DNA of 64,000 bases. Origin: Candidatus Omnitrophota bacterium. Lineage in GTDB: Bacteria > Omnitrophota > Gorgyraeia > Aquiviventales > Aquiviventaceae. The notes beneath the pieces are model-generated. The model was not told the origin of the DNA. It saw only the letters and a program-made list of their open reading frames with translations, and made no database searches. A program made the position numbers and the translations under genes. The first letter of the stretch is position 1; every line of letters starts with the position of its first letter. This document shows positions 1 through 6,884 of the stretch, piece by piece. The DNA lies in the NCBI GenBank assembly GCA_016193195.1, contig JACPSQ010000086.1, forward strand, positions 1 through 64,000. The letters run 5' to 3'.

Positions 1-2
1 CC

Positions 3-527
3 AACAGCCGCCTCGACGAGCTGCAAGCCGCCGTCCTCCGCGTCAAGCTCCGGCATCTGAACCGATGGAACGAAGCCCGTCGGCGCAACGCGCGCCGCTA
101 TGCCGATGCGTTCCGTCGGTGCAGGATCGGCGGGATCATCCCACGCCCTAACACGGTGTCGCGCAGCGACACGGCTCGGCCCAACGGCCGAGCCATCGCC
201 TTCGGCGATGCGCTAGGGCGTGGGATCATCCTCCCTCGGGAGCAGCCTGGCTGCCGTCACGTCTACCACCTCTATGCGATCCGGACCCGCCGCCGCAGCC
301 GTGTCTGTGCCGCATTGACGAGAGCGGGCATCGACGCCCAGGTCGCTTATCCCTCGACCCTGCCGGCCCAGCCGGCGCTGCGGCCGTACGTGCGAGGCGC
401 CGGGCGGTTTCCCATCGCGGAAGCGGTCAGCCGCGAGATCCTCGCGCTGCCGATGTACCCCGAGCTGACCCCATCGCAGATCGAGCGCGTAGTCGCCGCG
501 GTCGCGCAGGCGCTTGCTGACCTGTGA
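3..527 (+). CDS. DegT/DnrJ/EryC1-family sugar aminotransferase, 3' part, with in-frame insertion
   Basis: Only the last 174 residues lie in the window. The family C-terminal signature NSRLDELQAAVLRVKL starts at the first in-frame codon, and the segments YHLYAI and LPMYPELT also match the family. These PLP enzymes transaminate keto-sugar nucleotides. Alignment by eye to the aminotransferase at 5720-6873 is gapless except for about 30 extra residues (roughly 44-73 of this fragment) encoded exactly by the palindromic element at 132-231. The frame is kept through the insertion. The inserted segment is rich in R, G, A and P and precedes the conserved YHLY strand. The N-terminal PLP-lysine domain is outside the window. 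Family assignment is firm; whether the enzyme still works is unknown. Confidence 0.85.
   Translation, partial: NSRLDELQAAVLRVKLRHLNRWNEARRRNARRYADAFRRCRIGGIIPRPNTVSRSDTARPNGRAIAFGDALGRGIILPREQPGCRHVYHLYAIRTRRRSRVCAALTRAGIDAQVAYPSTLPAQPALRPYVRGAGRFPIAEAVSREILALPMYPELTPSQIERVVAAVAQALADL
132..231. repeat. Cloverleaf-like palindromic element inserted in frame in a coding region
   Basis: The outer arms 133-150 and 214-231 are inverted repeats (17 of 18 positions pair). Between them are three hairpins: 156-162 with 166-172 (7 bp, 3-nt loop), 173-181 with 186-194 (9 bp, 4-nt loop) and 195-200 with 204-209 (6 bp, 3-nt loop). The decamer gggatcatcc occurs at 132-141 and again at 222-231, giving a 90-bp (30-codon) period. 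It could be a target-site duplication or the element's own end. A 14-base match to the right end (213-226) recurs at 19177-19190. Layout and in-frame location resemble the coding palindromic elements known in Rickettsia, but no sequence relationship is claimed. Confidence 0.8.
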
Positions 528-751
528 GGAATCGTGGGACAGTGTGGCGGGTCCTGCCACGGCATGCCCCTCGCAGCGCCGCTTGCCCCGCCCACCGAGC
601 GGGGCTGCGCTGCGCTGAGTTTCTCGCTCGCCCCACACCCAGGACGCTGGGTGTGGGGCGCCGTGGCCGCTCGAAACTCAGAGCCGCTGCTCGGGGCCAG
701 CCGTGTCACCCGCCATCCTGACCCATCACGTCGATGCGAAGCATTACTGCC
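528..751. repeat. Gene-free gap filled with nested inverted repeats
   Basis: I see no gene here. The gap is packed with perfect arms: 544-548 with 556-560; 573-579 with 607-613, enclosing 585-590 with 600-605; 615-623 with 673-681, enclosing a 12-bp stem 630-641 with 648-659 (6-nt loop). No T-run follows the strongest stem, so an ordinary intrinsic terminator is not supported. It may be a second palindromic mobile repeat or a structured transcript end between the aminotransferase and the oxidase. Confidence 0.6.
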
Positions 752-1987
752 ATGAACGTCTATGATATCGCGGTGATTGGCGGCGGGATTGTCGGCTTGG
801 CCACAGCCATGGCGTGGCTCGCCCGCGTCCCAGGATCGAGGCTGGTCGTGGTGGAGAAAGAAACACACCTCGGCGCCCATCAGACCGGACACAATAGCGG
901 CGTCATCCACTCCGGGATCTACTACCGGCCCGGCTCGATTAAAGCCAGAACATGCGTCGAGGGAGCCAGGCTCCTCGTGGAGTTTTGTCGCGCGCGCCGA
1001 ATCCCCTACCTCCTCTGCGGCAAGTTAGTGGTGGCCACCGAGCCGTCTGAGCTGCCGGCGCTCGAAACCCTCTATCAGCGGGGATGCGCCAATGGCGTTC
1101 CGGGATTGCGGTTGTTGGGACCGGAGCAGCTCTTGGAGATTGAGCCGCATGCGCGGGGGATCAAAGCGCTCCATGTCCCGCAGGCAGGCGTCGTTGATTA
1201 TGGAGAGGTGGCTCGGACCTTTGCCGAGGTGATCCGGCAGCGCGGCGGGGAGATTCGTACCTCGGCGCGGGTGCGGCACCTCGAGCGACGAAACGGCGTG
1301 TGGGTGCTCAAGACCACCGCGGGCGACCTCCAGTCAACGTACCTGGTCACCTGCGGGGGGCTGCAGGCCGACCGGGTTGCCGCTCAGGCCGGGGCGACGA
1401 ACGATGTGCGCATCATCCCGTTTCGGGGGGAGTATTATGACCTGGCTCCTGAGCGACGGTTCCTCGTGAGGGCCATGATCTATCCGGTGCCGAATCCTAC
1501 CCTCCCATTCCTCGGCGTCCATTTCACCCGGACGGTGGATGGGCGCGTCCACGCCGGGCCGAACGCCGTGCTCGCGCTCAAACGGGAAGGGTATCGCAAG
1601 AGCGATTTCAGCATTCCGGACACATGGGACCTGGTGAGCTACGGCGGGTTCTGGAAGATGGCGGGGCGATACTGGGTGACCGGCCTCGGCGAGCTCTATC
1701 GCTCGTGGAGCAAGCGAGCGTTCGTCAGGGCGCTGCAGCGGCTTGTTCCTGAGGTGCGGCCAACCGATCTCTCGCCTGGGGGAAGCGGCGTGCGCGCTCA
1801 AGCCGTTGACCACCACGGCTCGCTGCTGGATGACTTCAACATCGTGCAGGCAGTCCATGCGATGTATGTCCGCAACGTCCCCTCGCCAGCCGCCACCGCC
1901 TCCATCGCTATTGGACGCCGGATCGCCGACATGGCCGCCTCAGCATTTGATGAGAAACGGCTTGACCCTCTTGAGCGGCTACGATAA
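752..1987 (+). CDS. lhgO: L-2-hydroxyglutarate oxidase (LhgO-like FAD oxidoreductase)
   Basis: 411 residues, the usual family length. An N-terminal DAO-type Rossmann motif (AVIGGGIVGLATA, residues 7-19) binds FAD and is followed by the acidic VVVEKE strand end. The block HNSGVIHSGIYY and the late FRGEYY and GPNAV segments are typical of bacterial LhgO/human L2HGDH relatives, which oxidise L-2-hydroxyglutarate to 2-oxoglutarate and pass electrons to the membrane quinone pool. An upstream ATG at 734 is possible; 752 was preferred because the family starts just before the FAD strand. No strong ribosome-binding site is seen for either. This is a metabolic gene at the edge of the polysaccharide locus, with no obvious link to it. 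Other DAO-family oxidases (glycerol-3-phosphate dehydrogenase-like) are less likely. Confidence 0.85.
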   Translation: MNVYDIAVIGGGIVGLATAMAWLARVPGSRLVVVEKETHLGAHQTGHNSGVIHSGIYYRPGSIKARTCVEGARLLVEFCRARRIPYLLCGKLVVATEPSELPALETLYQRGCANGVPGLRLLGPEQLLEIEPHARGIKALHVPQAGVVDYGEVARTFAEVIRQRGGEIRTSARVRHLERRNGVWVLKTTAGDLQSTYLVTCGGLQADRVAAQAGATNDVRIIPFRGEYYDLAPERRFLVRAMIYPVPNPTLPFLGVHFTRTVDGRVHAGPNAVLALKREGYRKSDFSIPDTWDLVSYGGFWKMAGRYWVTGLGELYRSWSKRAFVRALQRLVPEVRPTDLSPGGSGVRAQAVDHHGSLLDDFNIVQAVHAMYVRNVPSPAATASIAIGRRIADMAASAFDEKRLDPLERLR

Positions 1988-2043
1988 AGTTATGGTATGT
2001 TTTCTGACGTTTGTATTATCACGTGTTGACTGGAGGATCCAGA

Positions 2044-2334
2044 ATGGCGAAGCGCACCCTCACGCAAAAGCAGCAGACGGTCTTCGAGTTTCTTCAACGC
2101 TACGTCAGCGAACACCAGGGCTCCCCGTTAATTCGGGAAATCCAGCAAGGGTGCCAGATCACCTCCTACAAGTCCGCCATCGACCGCCTCAACGCCTTGG
2201 AGCGCAAAGGGTACATCAGACGCACGCCCAACAAACATCGGGGAATCACACTCACGGAACGAGCCCTTCCGGAACCCGAAGCGGCAGCGGTCCGCGTGGG
2301 GAACGAGACGGTTCAGGTGAGTTCTGCGCTCTGA
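2044..2334 (+). CDS. Small LexA-type winged-helix DNA-binding protein
   Basis: 96 residues. The sequence LTQKQQTVFEFLQRYV, then SPLIREIQ, RLNALERKGYIRR and RGITLT closely follows the N-terminal winged helix-turn-helix of LexA. No C-terminal S24 peptidase domain follows, so it cannot self-cleave like true LexA. Start 2044 is chosen because GGAGG lies 7 nt upstream; an ATG at 2011 is in frame but has no such site. The upstream gap is locally AT-rich (tttgtattatc near 2009-2019), which could be a promoter, although no clear -35/-10 pair is evident. It could be a local regulator of the polysaccharide genes; the target is unknown. Confidence 0.75.
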   Translation: MAKRTLTQKQQTVFEFLQRYVSEHQGSPLIREIQQGCQITSYKSAIDRLNALERKGYIRRTPNKHRGITLTERALPEPEAAAVRVGNETVQVSSAL

Positions 2335-2363
2335 TGGGTTCGGCATCCTCTCCGGGAAGAGCC

Positions 2364-2756
2364 ATGGGTGAGCGTCCCCCACGATCCCGCCACTTCGCTG
2401 CGGCTCTTGTGACCGCGTTCTTCTGGCTCTATGCGGCGACGCTGTTTCTGTTCGTGCGCTCCGTCGGGCACACCCACTTGACGGGATGGCGGGCGCGCCT
2501 CCTCACGGTGGGAGAGCTCGCCGTCGGCTTGCTCCCCTGGGTCCAATGGCTTCAGCCGAGGGTCGCCCGGTTCATGAGCCTTGTCGGAGGCAGCCTCCTG
2601 ATCCTCTGCTATTTCACCTGCCTCGCGCCGTTTGCGCTGCTGAGCCGTCTCCTCTGGGATCCGCTTCGGATGCGACGCGTGCCAGACCACTCCTCGCTGT
2701 GGGTCGTTCGCCCACCGCTCCCCACAAGCTTGGACGCCTCACGGCTCGAGTATTGA
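2364..2756 (+). CDS. SxtJ-like small membrane protein
   Basis: 130 residues with two strongly hydrophobic segments, about residues 11-30 (AALVTAFFWLYAATLFLFV) and about 70-95 (FMSLVGGSLLILCYFTCLAP), and a C-terminal stretch rich in Pro, Arg and Ser. It lies directly before a NodU/CmcH-type carbamoyltransferase and a DUF5989 protein. This trio matches the sxtI/sxtJ/sxtK arrangement first named in saxitoxin clusters and also found in many surface-polysaccharide loci. The assignment rests mainly on context, size and topology. The start at 2364 follows a purine-rich gggaaga; an ATG at 2334 overlapping the previous stop is an alternative. The function of the family is not established. Confidence 0.65.
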   Translation: MGERPPRSRHFAAALVTAFFWLYAATLFLFVRSVGHTHLTGWRARLLTVGELAVGLLPWVQWLQPRVARFMSLVGGSLLILCYFTCLAPFALLSRLLWDPLRMRRVPDHSSLWVVRPPLPTSLDASRLEY

Positions 2757-2762
2757 TTGGAC

Positions 2763-4616
2763 ATGCACATCCTCGGGATCTCGTGTTACTTCCACGACGC
2801 CGCCGCAGCACTCCTCCGGGATGGGGTCCTCGTCGCCGCGTCGGAAGAGGAGCGGTTTTCCCGGAAAAAACACGATTGCGCCTTTCCGGTTCAGGCGATC
2901 CGCTTCTGCCTGGAGACCGGGGGCATCCGCGGAGACGATCTGGATTACGTCGTGTTCTATGAGAAGCCCTTCGTCAAATTCCAACGCATCCTCCAGAGCA
3001 GCCTGGCGACCTTCCCGCGCTCGTGGCGGGCCTTTTCGCAGGCCATGGCCCACTGGATGCGCGAGAAGCTCTGGACCCGCAGCCTGATCCAAGAGACCCT
3101 GCGCATCCCCCAGGAGCGCATCCTCTTTTCTGAGCACCACCTCTCCCATGCGGCCAGCGCGTTCTTCTGCTCGCCGTATGTGGAGGCGGCGATTCTCACG
3201 GTGGATGGGGTGGGCGAATGGACGACCACCACGGCCGGCTACGGCCGCGCGACGTGGGACGGCCGCGGGCGCAACGAGCTCGTCCTTTCGAAGGAGATCC
3301 AGTTCCCGCATTCGTTGGGGCTGCTCTACTCGGCGTTTACCGCCTTCCTGGGCTTCGAGGTGAACGAGGGGGAGTACAAGGTGATGGGCATGGCCCCCTA
3401 TGGCAAGCCCCGCTATCGGGAGTCGGTGGCGAGGATCCTGTATCTTGAGCGTGACGGCAGCTTTTGGCTGGATCTGGACTATCTGAGCTACCACTACTCG
3501 GATCGGCACTCGTTTAGCCCGAAGTTCATGGAGCTCTTCGGGGCGCCCCGCGTCCCTGAGACAGAATTCTACACCCGCACGAGCGGCCTGCCGTCTGACT
3601 TCGATCCCCGCCTGCTGAGGGCAAACGAGCACTACGCGGACGTCGCAGCCAGCATCCAGCAGGCGACGGAAGACACGCTCCTCGCCATCGCCCGGCGGCT
3701 CTATGACGAGACGAAGTTGCCGCGGTTGTGCCTGGCCGGCGGGGTGGCGTACAACAGCGTCGCGAACGGCCGGTTGCTCCGCGAGACGCCTTTTGAAGAA
3801 CTCTACGTGCAGCCGGCGGCCGGCGACTCGGGTGGTGCGGTGGGAGCGGCGCTCTATGCGTACCACGTGCTGCTGCAGCGGCCACGCGCCTTTGTCATGG
3901 ACCATGCCTATTGGGGAGCGGGGTATTCGCACGCGGAGATCGAAGGCGCGCTTCAGGCGCGGGGGTTGGCGTTTGAGCGCTTCGACGTCGATGACGAGCT
4001 GCTGGAGGAGGTGGCGGGTGCGCTTGCCGACGGCGCTGTGGTCGGGTGGTACCAGGGACGGACGGAGTGGGGCCCGCGCGCCCTTGGCAACCGCAGCATC
4101 CTCGCCGATCCCCGGCGGGCCGACATGAAGCAGCTCGTGAACGAGAAGATCAAGTTTCGCGAGCCGTTTCGTCCCTTCGCGCCGTCCATCCTGACGGACG
4201 CCGTCTCGGACTATCTCGAGTTTGACGAGGCGGAGCGCCACTACCCGGCGCGGTTCATGCTCTACGTCGCGCCGGTGCGGCCCGACAAGCGCCGGATCAT
4301 CCCCGCGGTCACGCACGCTGACGGCAGCAGCCGGCTCCAGGCGGTCTCGCCGACGGCCAACCCCCGCTACGCCCGCCTCATCGAGCGGTTTGGCGAGCGA
4401 ACCGGCGTGCCTGTACTGCTCAACACCTCCTTCAACCTGCGGGGTGAGCCGATGGTGAATGCCCCGTCCGACGCGATCAAGACGTTCCTGGACAGCGGCC
4501 TCGACTGGCTGGTGCTGGGTCCCTACCTCGTGCGCAAACCAGGTCGGCCGTGGACCGGCCGAGCCAGCCAGGCGGCGCCGGTGAGCGCATCCTGCACGAG
4601 CGGGTCAACGCGATGA
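2763..4616 (+). CDS. NodU/CmcH-family O-carbamoyltransferase
   Basis: 617 residues. The N-terminal ATPase-fold domain (ILGISCYFHDAAAAL at residues 3-17, then SEEERF and EHHLSHAASAF) and the C-terminal carbamoyltransferase domain (YQGRTEWGPRALGNRSIL from about residue 430, then NTSFNLRGEP) are both complete. Relatives move the carbamoyl group of carbamoyl phosphate, via carbamoyl-AMP, to a hydroxyl on a sugar or secondary metabolite. ATG 2763 gives the canonical N-terminus; TTG 2757 is possible. The last 25 or so residues (RPWTGRASQAAP onward) extend past the normal family end and read into the next gene, overlapping it by 4 bp. Its acceptor here is probably a polysaccharide sugar. Confidence 0.92.
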   Translation: MHILGISCYFHDAAAALLRDGVLVAASEEERFSRKKHDCAFPVQAIRFCLETGGIRGDDLDYVVFYEKPFVKFQRILQSSLATFPRSWRAFSQAMAHWMREKLWTRSLIQETLRIPQERILFSEHHLSHAASAFFCSPYVEAAILTVDGVGEWTTTTAGYGRATWDGRGRNELVLSKEIQFPHSLGLLYSAFTAFLGFEVNEGEYKVMGMAPYGKPRYRESVARILYLERDGSFWLDLDYLSYHYSDRHSFSPKFMELFGAPRVPETEFYTRTSGLPSDFDPRLLRANEHYADVAASIQQATEDTLLAIARRLYDETKLPRLCLAGGVAYNSVANGRLLRETPFEELYVQPAAGDSGGAVGAALYAYHVLLQRPRAFVMDHAYWGAGYSHAEIEGALQARGLAFERFDVDDELLEEVAGALADGAVVGWYQGRTEWGPRALGNRSILADPRRADMKQLVNEKIKFREPFRPFAPSILTDAVSDYLEFDEAERHYPARFMLYVAPVRPDKRRIIPAVTHADGSSRLQAVSPTANPRYARLIERFGERTGVPVLLNTSFNLRGEPMVNAPSDAIKTFLDSGLDWLVLGPYLVRKPGRPWTGRASQAAPVSASCTSGSTR

Positions 4617-4783
4617 GACGGTGGCTCTCTCGCTTGGGTGTGGTCGGACGGCTCAGTCAGTATCTCTGGCGGGAGCGGCTCTGGTGGCTGATTCCGTTTG
4701 TGAGCGTGCTGCTGCTGCTCGGCCTGCTGCTGCTGGCGGCCCAGAGCAGCCCGCTGGCGCCGTTTATCTACACCTTGTTTTAG
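4613..4783 (+). CDS. DUF5989 (SxtK-like) small membrane protein
   Basis: 56 residues: a basic, aromatic N-terminus (RLSQYLWRERLWWLIP), one membrane segment (about 23-42, FVSVLLLLGLLLLAA) and the diagnostic ending SSPLAPFIYTLF. Proteins with this ending follow carbamoyltransferases in many polysaccharide loci and are classed as DUF5989. The ATG overlaps the carbamoyltransferase stop (ATGA), so translation is probably coupled. A role as membrane partner of the carbamoyltransferase is inferred from constant association only. Confidence 0.88.
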   Translation: MRRWLSRLGVVGRLSQYLWRERLWWLIPFVSVLLLLGLLLLAAQSSPLAPFIYTLF

Positions 4784-4796
4784 CACGAAGTTCCTT

Positions 4797-5723
4797 GTGA
4801 CTGGCGGGGCCCGATTCATCGGCTCGCACATTGTCGATCGACTCGTCCGCGACGGCCATGCCGTGCGGGTACTCGATGACTTCTCGAGCGGCCGGCTGGA
4901 GAATCTCACGCCGCTGTGCTCGCGGCTCGACGTGATCGAAGGAGACATCCGCGACCGGCACCTCGTCCGACAAGCCGTCAAGGAGACGGAGTACGTCATC
5001 CATGAAGCCGCCTGGCGCAGCGTGCCCAAATCGATGCGCGATCCGTACGGCTACACCGAGGTCAATGTCCTGGGGACCGTGAACATCCTGGAAGCCGCGC
5101 GAGCGGCCGGGGTGACACGCGTCGTGTTCGCCTCATCCAGCTCCGTGTATGGGGACGCGAACCGCTTGCCGCTGCGAGAGGACCACCCCGCCAGCCCCAT
5201 TTCCCCCTATGCGATGTCCAAGCTCAGCGGGGAGCACTACTGCCGGCTGTTCGCCCGAAGCTTCAGGCTCGAGACGGTGTGCGTGCGCTACTTCAACGTC
5301 TTCGGCCCTCGTCAGAGTCTCGAGAACGACTACGCCGTCGTCGTCCCCAAATTCATCACGTGCCTGCTCCGGGGCGAGCCGCCGCCGGTCTATGGTGATG
5401 GGCGGCAATCCCGTGATTTCACCTATGTGGACAACGTGGTCGAGGCCACCATCCTCGCGTCGCAGGCGGCCGGCGTGAGCGGGGAGGAGTTCAACGTCGC
5501 CTTGGGAGAAGAACACACCGTCTTGGATCTGTTGAACGAGCTCAACGCCATCACGGGGCGGTCGATCCCACCCGCCTTCCAGCCGCCGCGGCCCGGCGAT
5601 GTCCTGCGCACCTATGCGGATTCCTCGAAAGCCGAGCGACTGCTGCAGTGGAAGGGGACGGTGACGTTCAGCCAGGGGCTGCGGCGGACCGTCGAGTGGT
5701 TCAAGGCTCACCCGCCTGCATGA
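4797..5723 (+). CDS. NAD-dependent nucleotide-sugar epimerase (UDP-GlcNAc 4-epimerase-like), with odd N-terminus
   Basis: Extended SDR of about 308 residues: SSSSVYGD, the YAMSK catalytic Tyr/Lys, YFNVFGPRQ, GDGRQSRDFTYVDN and the C-terminal LQWKGTV..F..GL block, closest in pattern to WbpP/TviC-type UDP-HexNAc 4-epimerases. Homologues begin [13 protein letters not shown]. Here the codon in the Met position is ACG (4785), so the only standard start is GTG 4797, which removes the first beta-strand. The dinucleotide motif reads GGARFIG, with Arg (cga) replacing the third Gly. Two point differences at the key N-terminal sites suggest decay, sequencing error or a non-standard ACG start. The rest of the protein looks intact. 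Confidence 0.75.
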   Translation: MTGGARFIGSHIVDRLVRDGHAVRVLDDFSSGRLENLTPLCSRLDVIEGDIRDRHLVRQAVKETEYVIHEAAWRSVPKSMRDPYGYTEVNVLGTVNILEAARAAGVTRVVFASSSSVYGDANRLPLREDHPASPISPYAMSKLSGEHYCRLFARSFRLETVCVRYFNVFGPRQSLENDYAVVVPKFITCLLRGEPPPVYGDGRQSRDFTYVDNVVEATILASQAAGVSGEEFNVALGEEHTVLDLLNELNAITGRSIPPAFQPPRPGDVLRTYADSSKAERLLQWKGTVTFSQGLRRTVEWFKAHPPA

Positions 5724-6873
5724 CGATTCCGCTCGTCGACTTGCAGGCCCAGTACCGGGCCATCAAGCCCCAGATCGATGCGGCCATCCAGCGAGTCCTG
5801 GACCGAGGGCAGTTTATCCTCGGCCCGGAAGTGGACGCGTTGGAACGCGAGGTCGCCGCCTACTGCCGCACGCGCTACGCCGTGGCCGTGGCGTCGGGGA
5901 CCGACGCGTTGGAGCTTGCGTTACGGGCCTGCGGCATCGGATCGGGGGATGAGGTGCTGACGAGCGCCTTCGGGTTCTTTGCGACGGTCGAGGCGATCCT
6001 GGCGGTCGGCGCGGTCCCGGTCTTCGCCGATATTGAGGCCGCGACCTACACCCTCGATCCGCAAGACGCCGCCCGCCGGATCACGCCGCGGACGAAAGCA
6101 ATCCTCCCGGTCCACCTCTATGGCCACCCCTGCGCCATGGAGCAGCTCATGGCGCTTGCGCAGACGCATTGCTTGAAGGTGATCGAAGATTGCGCGCAGG
6201 CGCTCGGGGCGCGCTATCGCGGCCAGCGCGTGGGATCATTCGGCGAGGCTGGCTGCCTGAGCTTTTATCCGACCAAACACTTGGGGGCGTATGGTGTGAC
6301 GCAGGAATGGTCGTGACGAATCAGGCCGATGTGGCTGAGCGCATTCGCCTGTTGCGCGCGCATGGCAGCCTCCAACGGTATCACCACGTCATGGTGGGGA
6401 CCAACAGCCGGCTCGACGAGCTCCAGGCCGCCATCCTGCGGGTGAAGCTGCTGCACTTGGACGCCTGGAACCGCGCCAGGCGGCAGCACGCCGACACGTA
6501 CACCCGCCTCTTTCACGAAACTGGGCTGGCGGAGGTGACGAGGCCCGTGGAACGGCCCGGCTACCAGCACACCTTTCATCTCTACACGCTCCGGTGTCCG
6601 AGGCGGGACGCCATCGCCGAGCAGCTGCGCAGACAGGTCATCGGGGCGCAAGTCTACTATCCGCTCACACTGCCCCAGCAACCGGCGCTGGTGGAGCTGG
6701 GCTATCGGCCAGGCCAGTTGCCGGCGGCCCAGCAGGCGGCCTTGGAGGTCCTGTCGCTTCCGCTCTATCCGGAATTGCGTCCTGAGCAGCTCTCGTTGGT
6801 GGTGGAGAAGTTCGCGCAGGCGTGGCGCCAGACAGAAGGATTTGACAGGCTCGCGAAGGCTGTGCTACCATAG
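5720..6873 (+). pseudogene. DegT/DnrJ aminotransferase split by a 2-bp frameshift
   Basis: Two frames together give a complete aminotransferase. Frame one (ATG 5720, overlapping the upstream stop) runs through LVDLQAQY, ASGTDALELAL, the FYPTKHLGAYG PLP-lysine motif, then hits a stop at 6314-6316. Frame two resumes at codon 6298 with DAGMVVTN and continues to LPLYPELRPEQLS and the stop at 6871-6873. Removing one copy of the dinucleotide gt at 6294-6297 (ggtgtgac to ggtgac) restores the expected GDAGMVVTN. Such enzymes make amino sugars from keto-sugar nucleotides. The break may be a true mutation, a slippage site or an assembly error; the near-perfect remainder argues it is recent. It is a close relative of the partial gene at 3-527. 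Confidence 0.85.
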
Positions 6874-6884
6874 GTTCCTCTAGG

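Noticed and set aside
630..659. 12-bp GC-rich stem as a rho-independent terminator.
   Set aside because: No T-rich tract follows on either strand; listed only as structured repeat.
2739..4316. Long minus-strand ORF of 525 codons opposite the carbamoyltransferase.
   Set aside because: Rich in R, H, Q and V with no domain-like motifs; a shadow of the GC-rich plus-strand gene.
6228..6240. gcgtgggatcatt, sharing 12 bases with the right end of the 132-231 element.
   Set aside because: It codes for the conserved V-G-S-F of DegT aminotransferases, so coding constraint explains it; no arm or hairpin is near.
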